This document shows, piece after piece, positions 41,887-51,795 of a stretch of DNA of 64,000 nucleotides. The notes below the pieces were generated by a model that saw only the letters and a list, made by a program, of their open reading frames with translations, ran no database searches and was not told where the DNA came from. Source of the stretch: Basidiobolus meristosporus CBS 931.73 (taxonomy: Eukaryota > Basidiobolomycota > Basidiobolomycetes > Basidiobolales > Basidiobolaceae); NCBI GenBank assembly GCA_002104905.1, contig MCFE01000368.1, positions 22,654 to 86,653 on the forward strand, given 5' to 3'. The translations under genes were made by a program, and so were the position numbers. Numbering within the stretch: the first letter of the stretch is position 1; each line of letters starts with the position of its first letter.

Positions 41887-43140
41887 CTCCCACTCAGCTA
41901 AATGTTCATACTGACTAGTCCTAATTTTGACCTAAGATATTCAAACTTGTCTCTAGCTAATGGTTTGGTAAATATGTCTGCAATCATTTCATCTGTAGGA
42001 CATTAAACTAAGCTAACTAAGTTATTCTCTATAGCTTCTTGTATGAAATGATGTCTAATATCTATGTGCTTGGTTCTAGCATGAAAAGTTGGATTTCTAT
42101 CTAATTGTATACATCCTTGATTATCTTGAAATAAAGTAATAGGCATTTTTTGACATAGGCCTAAATCTGTAACGAGCTTTCTTAACCACATTGCTTCTTT
42201 TGTAGCTTCACAGGCTGCCATATACTCTGCCTCTGTAGTAGAAAGTGCTACGGTTGGTTCCTTTCTTGAATTCCATGAAATTGCTCCTTTACAGTAAAGA
42301 AAGGTGTATCCTGTGGTGGATCTTCTGTCTTACAAATTTTGTCCCCAGTCAGCATCAGAGTATCCCACAAGATCCTGTTCTGAATCATTATAAGTGTATC
42401 TTAAGCAGATATCAGCAGTTCCTTTTAGGTATCTAAAAATCCGCTTAACTGCTGCAATATGAGCAGATCCATAGTTCTGATTATGTTGGCTGACAACTCC
42501 CACTGAATATGAGATATTTGGACATGTTCCAAGCATGATATAGATCAGACTGCCAACCATGGATTGATACGGAAAGTCAGGGCTTTCAGATGGCACCAAG
42601 CTGTCTTGATTTGGTTGAGTTTTGACCAAGATAAGGTTTGTCTCCATTTGGGTAGCTGCCGGTTTACAGTCTTCCATTTTGTACTTCTTTAGTTTATCTT
42701 GAATATACTTGGATTGGCTTAGGGTAATAGTCTGGGTACTTCTGTCTATGGAGAACTTAATCCCTAAGTAGTAACTAAGTTCTCCTAGATTGGACATCTT
42801 GAACTCCTTAGATAGGCTGGATTTAGTCTCTTTCAATGTTTCTAGGTTGTTGGTGGCTATAATAAGATCATCCACATATAGAGCTAATAGAACTGGATTT
42901 GCTCTATCTGGCTTATAATATATACTATAGTCAGCATTACTCCTTTTGAAACTCAAAGATTCCAAATAAGAATCTATCTTGCAATTCCAGGCTCTTGGTG
43001 ATTGTTTGAGACCCTATAGTGACTCTTTAAGCTTGTAGACCAAATGGGGGTTATCTTGGTCAACAAACCCATCAGGCTGGTCCATATACACTTCCTCCTC
43101 AAGTTCTCCATTCAAAAATGCAGTTTTTGCATCCATTTGA
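41887..43140 (-). pseudogene. Copia-2 RT C-terminal half and RNase H
   Basis: Frame 42965-42330 (211 aa) has ALYVDDLIIATNN with an intact YVDD, NLGELSYYLGIKFS, PDFPYQSMVGSLIYIM and RNase H beginning VGYSDADWGQNL. After a stop at 42330, the frame to 42003 gives [24 protein letters not shown]-type and [18 protein letters not shown] stop at 43014 separates it from the upstream half. Confidence 0.92.
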
Positions 43141-44627
43141 TGAATAAAAAACTTATATTTGGCTGCAATAGCCAATATTAATCTGATGGAATTAAACTTG
43201 GCTACAGGTGCAAAGGTCTCAGTATAGTCAAGTCCTTTTGTTTGAGAGTATCCTTTGGCTACAGGTCTTGCTTTGTATCTTTCAATTGTACCATCAGCCT
43301 TGTATTTTGTCTTGAAGACCCATCTGCATCCAATTGATTTTTGGTTGATTGGTAATTTGACTAAGTCCCAAGTTTGATTTTCCATCAGGGCCTGATATTC
43401 CTCAGTCATTGCAGATCTCCAAAACTTTGTCTGAGGGCTATTTAGGGCCTCTTTTACAGTCTGGTGCTCATCAATATGGACTGAATAGGCATAGGCTAAG
43501 TTTGTACCATCATTGATATAGCAATTTGGGCTATTTCTTGTCCAATTGGATCTCCGGGCATTTGATACTGGAATGATCACTTCTGGGATATTCCTGGGCA
43601 CTGATTCTGGCTGAACCATGGTTGTAGAGTCCTCTGGAGTGAAAAAAATTTCATTGTTTTGCTCTGATTCAATTATGACAATTGGTGGACTTGAGATCCA
43701 ATTTTTGTCATCATCTGATGTCATTTTTTGTGAAAGTTTCGAATTTTCATCAAACAACACATCCCTGAACTTGATCAGCTTCTTTGCTTTGGTATTGTAG
43801 AGTATGTATGCCTTACTCTCATTGCAGTAGCCCAAAAATATGCATTTTACACTTTTTGGCTCAAATTTTGACTGATTTCCGGCCAGTTTTTTGGCATATG
43901 CTGTACACCCAAATATTCCTAGATGTTCTGCACTTGGTCTGTATCCATACCATGCTTCATATGGAGTAGAATCACAAAGTATTCTGTTATAACTCCTATT
44001 TTTAAGGTGTACAGCAGTGGCAACTGATTCCGCCCAAAAATCATAGGATAATTTTTGATCATGGATCATAGATCTTGCCATATCAATTATTGATCTGTTA
44101 GCATGTTCTGCTACTCCATTTTGCTGTGGGGGGTATGGTACAGTAGTCTCTTGCTTTGTCCCATGAATTTTGCAGAAGTGGATGAAGAGTTTTGAGGTAT
44201 ATTCTCCACCATTGTCAGAGCGTATTTTCTTGATTTTTTCACCAGTTTCTCTCTCCACCATGGCTTTAAACTCCCTGAACTTAGACAGAGCTTCTTCCTT
44301 TCTCTCCATGAAGTAGACCCATGTGTATCTTGTATAATCATCAATAAAAGTGATTAAATACTTCATCCCGCCTAAGGATAAATTTTGCATAGGTCCACAC
44401 AGATCTGAGTGAATTAGATCTAATTTTTTCTTAGTTTTGATTAACCCAGAGCTCTGGAATGGTTGTCTGGCTTGTTTCCCATATATGCAGGCTTCACAGT
44501 GCTCCAAATTAGCTGGGGGATCAATTTTCACTCCAGAAATTAGCTGATCTTTGATCATTTTACGCAAATAATCAAAATTGATGTGCCCAAATCTCCTGTG
44601 CCAAAGCATTGGTGTTTCTTCATTCAT
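43014..44627 (-). pseudogene. Copia-2 GAG-pre-integrase, integrase and RT N-terminal half
   Basis: A 537-residue uninterrupted frame, the longest in the window. The zinc-binding HHCC region is LWHRRFGHINFDYLRKM...HCEAC. The integrase core has HSDLCGPM, FIDDYTRYTWVYFM, IRSDNGGEYTS and PPQQNGVAEHANR, with all three catalytic acidic residues. A spacer follows, then [51 protein letters not shown] and MDAKTAFLNGELEEEVYMDQP. It ends at a stop at 43014 within YKLKESLxGLKQ. Only single stops separate it from the neighbouring parts. Confidence 0.94.
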
Positions 44628-44639
44628 GTTACTTATATT

Positions 44640-45125
44640 GGCTTCCAGATATTATGGAATATAAGTCAACTTGTATAGATTGTGATCTCTGATGCCTGAA
44701 GCAATATGGGCACCATTTTGATCTGTGATCCTGCATCCAGAATTGTCAAAACTGAAACTGAGTCCTTCTGCTGTGGCCTTGCTTACAGTGAGTAGGTTCT
44801 TGGCTATTTCTGGTACATAGAGTACTTCTTTAAAGGTCAGTGTATGGCTTCCTTCACTCCTTCTAAGGTTTACTTGGATAGTTCCTTCTCCCACTGCATC
44901 AAGTGCTCTATCATCACCCATGAAAACCTTCTTAATTGGAATTTCTTGATATTGGGTAAAAAGTTCTTTTTGGTGTGTAAAGTGTTGAAATGCTCCAGAG
45001 TCAATATACCATGTCTGGGAATCCTTGCTTGTGGTAATATTTAGTGCAGATATGAATAGTCTATCTTCAGTTGTCGCAGCATTTCCATATTCAGGCTTCT
45101 TTTGCTGATTATCTTTCTTTTTGAG
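44640..45125 (-). pseudogene. Copia-2 protease
   Basis: From about 45065 on the minus strand: MWYIDSGASQHFTHQKELF with an intact DSG active site, then frame 44921-44652 with TFKEVLYVPEIAKNLLTVSKATAEGL and GIRDHNLYKLTYIP. A stop at about 44653 cuts it from GAG-pre-integrase. Retropepsin would cleave Gag-Pol. Confidence 0.88.
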
Positions 45126-45872
45126 TCACTGGTCTGATGTGTGTCCTTTCCTTTTGCAGTAGTTACAAAATAGGTTGCTGTTGCCTTTGTAGGGTCTTGG
45201 GTACCTCCTTTGTTGGTTATCATTGCTTATTAAAGCATTTTCTTCTTCCTTCTTATTAGCGCTTGATTTTCTTAATTCTTCATCCAGGAGCCTTCCATAT
45301 ACGTAATTTAAGGTCAAATCTTCAGTTCTGGACTCTAGGGCTGATACAAGGCCCTGAAACCCATCTGTCAGGCTATTCAGGATGGTAACTATGACATCCT
45401 CATCAGTAGTTGGTACACCCACAGATTCCATCTCATCTACCAGCAGGGTAATTCTGTTAATTAAATTTTCATTTCTTCTCCTGGCAGCATCTTTGTAGTA
45501 AAGAATTTTCTTCTCAGATACATCTTCTTAGCAGCTGAACATGACTGGTAGGTGTCCTCTAATGCTTTCCAGGCATTCTTTGCCGTTTTTGCTCTTGAGC
45601 ATTGAATTAGCAATTTGTCCTTGACATTAAGGCAAATGCAGTTAAAGGCACTTTGTTCTTTCTTCTAGTACTTTAAGGCTTCCTCTCCCACGTTTTTAGG
45701 AGGGCATTCTTCTCCAATGACAATATCCCAAAGGCCTCTTTCTTGTAGCAGCATCTTCATCTTCACCTTCCACACTTGGTAGTTAGATCCATCCACCTTT
45801 TCAGCAGAGGGAAAAACTCCAGTAATAGCAGTAGTAGACATTGCAGAGAGTGACAGCTTGGGGCTCATAACC
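45126..45872 (-). pseudogene. Copia-2 gag with overlapping primer-binding site
   Basis: The gag start ATG lies inside the primer-binding site (GGTTATGAGCCCC), giving MSPKLSLSAMSTTAITG in frame with the 46114-45665 frame (KVDGSNYQVWKVKMKMLLQERGLWDI). There is a stop at about 45668 and a frameshift near 45480, then frame 45431-45126 (ESRTEDLTLNYVYGRLLDEELR) with the knuckle CNYCKRKGHTSD. The last Cys of the knuckle is replaced by a stop (TGA) at about 45126; the sibling has CNYCKRKGHTSDPC. Confidence 0.9.
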
Positions 45873-46221
45873 TGTTGTAAGAGTCTTGGAGATATTGGAA
45901 GTGATTTGGAGTACAAGTAGATTATGTGGTTTTCACTTAATGATTTATTGAATGTAAAAGTAGTATTTATACTTTTACCTGGTCTTGGCATTACAAACAT
46001 GTAGGATAGGTTAAGGAAGGTCCCAAGAACATGTGTGCAAAGTTTGGGGCTGTTTGGACAACTTTGAGAATTTTCATGTTCTGGGTACCTGGTATTTTGG
46101 TGAAAATATTTCAAGTAAGTCCCGACAAGGAATTTGGTCAGTATTCTCTAGGATTTGAGGGTGATGATCTAAGTGACTAAGTTAGGTGAATATTTAGGTG
46201 GAATTCCAAATTTTTACAACA
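45873..46221 (-). repeat. Copia-2 5' LTR
   Basis: Plus-strand TGTTGTAAGAGTC to TTTTTACAACA, 349 bp. It contains the TATA-like AGTATAAATAC-equivalent and AATAAA elements seen at 58339-58368 in the other copy. Confidence 0.95.
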
Positions 46222-47190
46222 TATTAATCCTGACCAGGAATATATCTAAGATACTACTGATATGTAACCTGTTGCCAAACACTCTGGGATATGGAAGTCT
46301 ATTGGAGCTTCTCAATATTCAAAACTAAATCATTCATACCCTTTGCAAGGTGGTTCTCCATTGCTGTCAGCTGAGAATGAAACCTCCTAGGACTTTTGTT
46401 GCCATGGATAATGGGTTGGAACCTTACAGGGCAATAGTTCTTGTAATAGCAGAGATGCTTAACAAGGGATCTCCTTGAGTATAATGGAATAGATGGGCTA
46501 CAGTGCTTGGCATGGATCACCTCTAATGTGTCAAAAGGAAATCCACTGGTAGTGGTGGGACCAATGAGAAAAGACCATATAACTGATGAAGTCATATTAA
46601 TATTGGTGAGTGATCAAGCAGGTGCAATTTAAGCTGATTTGGCACAATCAGTCTAATTTATCTAATTTTCCATCAATTATGATTAATCTTTGTTAATAGC
46701 CATGTCTCCCATCATCATTTTGCAAATATCATTCTCAAACAATGACTTGATTGTTTTATTGATAATTTACTAGCAAGTCTATTACCAAGTAGGAAATCTG
46801 CAACTGATGTGATCTGATCTGTGTCAATGTGATCCAAGATGCATTATGCATAATATATGGGAAATTCAACAATCACATTAGTTCGAATGTAGATCTCATA
46901 TTAGACCAGGTTAATGCCAATATATCACTGCAAAAGTATACATATCTGTCACTATGGTCCCTATACCAAGTCCCAATTTATCTTCAGTATAACTCATACA
47001 AAACTTATCCCCCAGCTCATTAGCACAGTCTGGACTAGAGAAGACAATGTCAGATTGGTTTAAGTTCTTGCCAAATGATTTCAGTATGGTACAGGTGTTG
47101 ATGATGAGCCTTCATACAAATATTTGGGCACTACTCATTAATCTAGCACTACTGGATACCTCAGAGAACCTATGAAAAATTGTCTAGTCC
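46222..47190 (-). pseudogene. Harbinger-type copy 2, transposase 5' half and divergent partner gene start
   Basis: 46595-46299 encodes the transposase N-terminal third (GFPFDTLEVIHAKHCSP, HGNKSPRRFHSQLTAMENHLA). Beyond it (46600-46940) is the intergenic region, closely matching 49632-49980. Then on the plus strand from about 46945 to 47187 is the decayed start of the partner gene found intact at 48391-49632 (including the FSPNDFSMAQV-equivalent and HTDIWALLINLAELDTSE). It ends at about 47190. This shows that the two divergent genes travel together. Its CpG sites have mostly become TG or CA. Confidence 0.88.
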
Positions 47191-47644
47191 TGTAGGTGGA
47201 TCCAATCTGGATCATCTGTCAGGATCCTGCCATGAGTCTGTCAAAATGCAACAGCTTGAAATTATTGACCCTCCACACAATCTTATGATGGGATTGTAAT
47301 GGCATTTAGCTGAATTTACTGGCAAATAAAGTATAAAACCTGACCATATTTTGGTGGTCTTTTAACAAGTACCTGCATAGCATTTCAACAGTCTTAATGT
47401 GCTCTAGATTTATTCAGGTGGACCTAACAGGCTAATATATCAAAATGTCTGATATAGTAAAAACTTGACAGTGATTTGATGGCCTCATTTCTCACCTCTG
47501 CCAGAACTATATTGGCAATACAGTGGCCTACAGCTAGTGCCGTATTATGCAGCCATACCAATTTACCAAAAGGTGTTTTTTTTTCTGCCCCCCTTGAGCC
47601 AATCATATTCCATGGTAGAATCACCCCTTTTTATTTGCTTACCT
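47191..47644 (-). pseudogene. tnp2 C-terminal tail (copy C, distal part)
   Basis: Homologous to 34060-34530 and 30100-30550, minus strand (GKQIKRGDS at 47640). It continues at 51796 after the Harbinger and MITE insertions. Confidence 0.72.
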
Positions 47645-48390
47645 AATAGACTTGTTCCATCGTACCGTGCCAGGGCACGCGGCGCAATCCGCGGTTGCAA
47701 AGAACAATCGGGCGCGATATAATAGCTACCAGAAGGCAGGATTGTTCTTGGACAATTTCGCACTATGCGGGACGATCTCGCACACTATGGCACAATCTGA
47801 CACAATGAGGTTGGCGCGGATGATTGTGCCAACTTGTAATGCTTGCATCACGTGCACGATTGGATACCGCTATAATGGCAGGTAAAATCCGGTATTTGGA
47901 TATGTTTCTTTAATGTAAATGGAAATAAATGTGTATCACACTATAAACTACACTGATACTTACCATTTTGGTTACCCTCACTCCAATTGGACGGTATCTC
48001 AGTGGTTAATTGGTCCAAAAGTATCCTGAAGCTGGCAGCCCCCAATTGGCTCATTGACTACTGAAAAAGCTACCTGATTTGCCATCAAATATCCCATTTT
48101 GCCCATTGAGCAAGTAAATCCCTGATCCTAGTGATTGGGCAAGGTGTCATAGCTAGCACGCAAGCAATCGTGTAGGTGCAAAACAGATCCAATAGCTGCA
48201 CTGGTATTACAGATGACGTATATATATGCAGGGTGTTTATTTATAGGGGTTCTGTCTCAAATGTGAGACGACCTTGATATTACTTATATCAAAAATTTGA
48301 TGATCACTGATTTGCGATGGCTCAATTAGGATCGCAAAAAAAAAGGGTTGTCGGGATCATTACAAATGTGAGTGATTCAAAGCGATTGCA

Positions 48391-49632
48391 TCATCTTCTC
48401 CTGGGTTTTTTTCTCACAGGGATTACTACTGAAGCATTTGGTAGTGACTCACTTTGCACACCTATACTACTTCCTGGCTGACTATCATCTTGGCTACTTG
48501 TGTATTTGTAGTCAGTATTTTGCCTCCTAGTTGATGAGTGCGATGCTGCAGCTTGGCCGCGCTGAATTGCTCCAACTGAACCAACTGAACCAACTGAACC
48601 GGCCTGTAGTGCCACGCGCTGACGCGTTCTTTTACTTGCCAAGGGCTCCGGTGGTTGAGTCACTTCATGTTGGTCATCATCAGTCAGTTCACCAGAAGTA
48701 ACTCGCTGATGGTCAGGCAAAACGGCACACGCAGGCGCGCCTTGACGCGTTGAGATGGCCCTTGGCTGAGTTTGATGTGATGCCGCATGTTGACACGACT
48801 CGGTCCGCTCCAATGGACTTGTGTCTAAATGAGCAGTTTGGCAAGTTCTGGTAGTTTTGCTCTGAAGCGCGCGCGTTGACTCGACGCGGGGCGTTCTGGT
48901 AAAGGGTGTTGGCGTGGTCTGGACTGACGTGCGCCGGCACACTGTGGTTGCAAGAGATGGTAGGGAATCCAGCAAGGCGTGCTGGCGCGATCTGGACGAT
49001 GTTGCTTGCGGTCTGTATTCCTCCTCCTGAAGCTCACCATCTGATTCCTCAAGGTATTCACTTACCCTCTGTCTGATACTTTGGAGCTGTTGCCTGGATG
49101 AGTCCTGTGTATATTGCTCTTGGAAGCCACTTAGCTCTACTAATTTATCACGTAGTACATTAGTCATTTGAGGCAAAAACTCATTCAAAATCTCTTTGGT
49201 TCCCAAAGTTGAGGCACGAACGGACGCGTCCGGCCCGTACTGTGCAAATTGCGCGCGAAATTGTTCCCGCGCAGCTTCCTCGTCAAGTCCCCTCACTCTC
49301 AGCTCATTCTTGATTTCAATACTTGTCTTGTTATATATCATTTTACATACATCGGCTGGCATCTTGATGTAGAACTCATGCCACAGCTTTCTACTCAAAT
49401 TCTTCCATCTTTGTTGACTCTCTGAGGTATCTAGTTCTGCTAGATTAATCAGTAGTGCCCAAATATCTGTATGAAGGCTCATCATAGACACTTGGGCCAT
49501 ACTAAAATCATTTGGCGAGAACTCAAACGGATCCAACATCGACTTTTCCGGTCCGGACCGCGCTTGTGTGCTGGGGGATGGGTTTTGTCTGGGTTGTACT
49601 AAAGATGAGTTGAGGCTTGGTATGGGGACCAT
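48391..49632 (-). CDS. Harbinger partner protein, 413 aa, divergent from the transposase
   Basis: An uninterrupted frame from ATG at 49632 to a stop at 48391. PIF/Harbinger elements usually encode a second, Myb/SANT-like DNA-binding protein needed for transposition, and position suggests the same role. Residues about 50-135 form a conserved-looking helical region rich in Trp (DIWALLINLAELDTSESQQR, RWKNLSRKLWHEFY), followed by a probable coiled segment (QEQYTQDSSRQQLQSIRQRV). The C-terminal half is low complexity, Arg/Ser/Thr/Gln-rich, with a GSVGSVGSVG repeat and a basic KKPRRR end that could be a nuclear signal. I cannot confirm a Myb fold. Its codons are CpG-rich (23 CpG in 48661-48960), unlike everything else here. 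A decayed copy of its start lies at 46945-47187. Confidence 0.78.
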   Translation of the reverse strand: MVPIPSLNSSLVQPRQNPSPSTQARSGPEKSMLDPFEFSPNDFSMAQVSMMSLHTDIWALLINLAELDTSESQQRWKNLSRKLWHEFYIKMPADVCKMIYNKTSIEIKNELRVRGLDEEAAREQFRAQFAQYGPDASVRASTLGTKEILNEFLPQMTNVLRDKLVELSGFQEQYTQDSSRQQLQSIRQRVSEYLEESDGELQEEEYRPQATSSRSRQHALLDSLPSLATTVCRRTSVQTTPTPFTRTPRVESTRALQSKTTRTCQTAHLDTSPLERTESCQHAASHQTQPRAISTRQGAPACAVLPDHQRVTSGELTDDDQHEVTQPPEPLASKRTRQRVALQAGSVGSVGSVGAIQRGQAAASHSSTRRQNTDYKYTSSQDDSQPGSSIGVQSESLPNASVVIPVRKKPRRR

Positions 49633-49991
49633 AGCAACGGATTTGGATACTTATACAGCAGTATATTGGCATCAACCTGGTCTTATATGAAATATATATG
49701 AAAACTAAAGTGATTGTTGAATTTTCCATATATTATGCATGATGCATCTCGGATCACGTTGACATGGATCAGATCACATCAATCGCAGATTTCCTATTTG
49801 ATTATAGACCTATGATTAAAGCATCAATAAAAGTACCAAGGCATTGTTTGCGGATGATTTTTGCGACATAATGATGGGATACATGGCAATTGATGGAGAT
49901 TTAACCATAATGTGTTAAAAATCAGATAAATAACGCAGATCGCGCCAAATCGATTCAAACTGCCTCCATACAATCATCCATCAATTTTAAT
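49633..49991. promoter_or_regulatory. Divergent promoter region of the Harbinger-type element
   Basis: 359 bp between the two ATGs (49632 minus, 49992 plus). It is closely conserved in copy 2 (46600-46945) apart from CpG decay. It contains TATATGAAATATATATGAAA near 49685 and several near-palindromic ATGCATGATGCATC-type stretches at about 49735. A bidirectional promoter is inferred from the arrangement. Confidence 0.5.
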
Positions 49992-50876
49992 ATGACTTAC
50001 TCATCTGAATGGTCTTTTCTCATCAATCCCATCACTACCACTGGATTTCCTTTTGACACACTGGAGGAGATCTATTCCAAGTACTGTGGACCATCAACCC
50101 CAATCTACTCAAGGAGATCCCTTGTTAAGCTTCTCTGCTATTACAAGAACTATTGCCCTACAAGGTTTCATCCCACCATCCATGGCAACAAAAGTCCTAG
50201 AAGCTTTCATTCCCAGCTGACAGCAATGGAGAACCACCTTGCAGAGGGTATGAATGACTTAGAGCAAGCTTGGAATACTAGGTTCAGAAGCTCCAATAGA
50301 CTTCCATATCCCAGAGTGTTCAGCAACAGGTTCCATATCAGGAGTATTTTTGATACCTTCCCAGTGAGGATTAACAGACCTTCTAGAGGGCAGAGGCACT
50401 TTTATTCTGGCAAGTACAAGGCACACTGTGTGAAGTTTCAAGCACTGTCTGACATTGAGGGTAACATCATCTGGTTTAGTGGGCCATTTGCTGGAAGTAG
50501 GCATGACAAAGCACTCTGGGTAGAGAATCATCCTGAATTCAGTAGAGGGGAGAAATGTATGGCAGACTTGGCCTATATAGGAGAGGATTGTCAGAGATTA
50601 GGATGTATTACAGCTTATAGGAAGCCAAGGAATGGTGTGCTTAGCAGGAAGCAGAAGCTCTACAATGAGATATTTAATCATTTCAGAGTAAGGGTAGAGC
50701 ACACATTTGGATATCTGAAGAGATTCAGCATATTGGCAGGTAAATACAGAGGAAAGTCATATATAGGTGAAAACAGCAGAATAGGTAAAATAGTTAAGAT
50801 ACTTATCAATGCACAGTATGTTCATACAAGAAGACATCCACTGAGAGAAATGTGTCTGGAGCATTATGAAGAGTAA
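49992..50876 (+). CDS. PIF/Harbinger-type DDE transposase, 294 aa, uninterrupted
   Basis: DDE_Tnp_4-like nuclease that would cut the element ends and insert it. The N-terminal ~100 residues hold a helical region (RRSLVKLLCYYKNY, HSQLTAMENHLAEG). The catalytic core has D121 in IFDTFPVRINRP, a conserved GSRHD (D172), D192 in MADLAYIGED and E236 in RVRVEHTFGYLKRF, the order and context expected for the family. At 294 residues it is slightly short for the superfamily, with the whole core present. The ATG at 49992 is supported by copies at 7800 and 46595 that start at the same residues. I find no CpG in its 885 bp, although the partner gene is full of them. Decayed copies lie at 7222-7906 and 40880-46595. 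Confidence 0.92.
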   Translation: MTYSSEWSFLINPITTTGFPFDTLEEIYSKYCGPSTPIYSRRSLVKLLCYYKNYCPTRFHPTIHGNKSPRSFHSQLTAMENHLAEGMNDLEQAWNTRFRSSNRLPYPRVFSNRFHIRSIFDTFPVRINRPSRGQRHFYSGKYKAHCVKFQALSDIEGNIIWFSGPFAGSRHDKALWVENHPEFSRGEKCMADLAYIGEDCQRLGCITAYRKPRNGVLSRKQKLYNEIFNHFRVRVEHTFGYLKRFSILAGKYRGKSYIGENSRIGKIVKILINAQYVHTRRHPLREMCLEHYEE

Positions 50877-51062
50877 ATAAAGCAAGGAAAGCACTATTCT
50901 GAGCAACATAAGTAAGATTGAGTAAAATTACCAGTAACTGTATCATACCACTGGCATCATGGTAGAAATTATAGTGCCAGATAGTGCCGTAGGGTGTCAG
51001 ATCAATCCGGCACTATAAACCGGCTGGCACTATGTGGCACTATCCAACGGAACAAGTCTAAT

Positions 51063-51795
51063 AGATTTATTCCATTACATAGTGCACATGGAGCCATGGG
51101 TGCCAAATGATTCCATAGTGTGCCAGGGAGGCCAAGTGAGCCTATACTTGGCCACAGAGTGTGAAACATAGCTTTTTATCTTCATGCAAAGCTGCCCCTA
51201 TGTTTCACCCATTGTGCTGGAGAAAATCCATTTTTTGACCTTTTTTTTTTGGATCAATGTTGTGCAGGATGTGTAAGAGCACAGAAGGACTGAAGATGTA
51301 CATCTGGTACCTAATACCTATGACACTTGGAATCCAGCTCCTGTGGCTTGTATCATGATGCAAAAATGCATGGCACAATCTTGGTCCACTGGTACTATCC
51401 AGCACAATAAGTGCTTTGTATAGGTTTTACTTTAGGGCTAATAATTAAATACAGTGCCAGAGAGTACTAATGGACCAAGCTACTACCCAGCATTTTTGTG
51501 ACATGATATAAGCCACAGGGGCTGAATTTTAAGTGTCATGGGTGTTAAGTACAAGATGTACATCTTCAGTCCTTCTGTGCTCTTACACATCCTGCACAAC
51601 ATTGATTCAAAAAAAAGGCCAAAAAATGGATATTTTCCAGCATGATGGGTGAAACACAGGGGCTGCTTTGCATGAAGATGCAGAGCTTTGTCTCACACCC
51701 CATTCCTAAGCTTAGGTCTGCTATGCCTCTCAGGCACACAATGGCACTATTTGGCACTCATGGCTTAATATGGTACTATCCAACAAAACAAGTTT
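51063..51795. mobile_element. Foldback (hairpin) MITE, 733 bp
   Basis: Ends AGATTTATTCCATTACATAGTGC and GTGGTACTATCCAACAAAACAAGTTT match the Harbinger terminal repeats. The two halves are long imperfect inverted copies of each other: GTGAAACATAGC...GCTGCCCC at 51150-51200 against 51640-51690, and AAGATGTACATC at 51293 against 51552. Together they form arms of over 300 bp. The left flank is AAT, shared with the Harbinger element next to it; the right flank is ACC, so the original target duplication is not clear. Frames within it (51205-51405, 51566-51836) are chance. Confidence 0.82.

Larger units (their letters stand above)
41538..46221 (-). mobile_element. Copia-2 element (minus), full length, 4684 bp
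   Basis: Two 349-bp LTRs (41538-41886 and 45873-46221) and a perfect 5-bp target duplication TATTA (41533-41537 and 46222-46226). By eye the LTRs differ at about a dozen positions. It has a primer-binding site GGTTATGAGCCCC, a polypurine tract AGCTGAGTGGGAG, and gag, protease, integrase, RT and RNase H in Ty1/copia order. Internal stops and frameshifts inactivate it. It is inserted in a Harbinger transposase remnant. Confidence 0.95.
47648..51059 (+). mobile_element. Intact-looking PIF/Harbinger-type DNA transposon, 3.4 kb
   Basis: The left end AGACTTGTTCCATCGTACCGTGCCA and the right end (reverse complement AGACTTGTTCCGTTGGATAGTGCCA) form a terminal inverted repeat of about 25 bp with a handful of mismatches. 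AAT flanks it at 47645-47647 and 51060-51062. It holds two divergent, uninterrupted genes: a 413-residue protein (minus) and a 294-residue DDE_Tnp_4 transposase (plus). The 3-bp target duplication and DDE_4 domain place it in PIF/Harbinger, whose usual target is TWA; AAT/ATT recurs in every relative here. CpG is abundant in the left half and absent from the transposase. Confidence 0.88.

Noticed and set aside
47643-51064. 7-bp target duplication CTAATAG for the Harbinger element
   Set aside because: It is exact at this site. However, related insertions at 2026, 40880 and 54572 fit a 3-bp AAT/ATT duplication with AGACTTGTT ends, which also extends the terminal repeat symmetrically by two bases.
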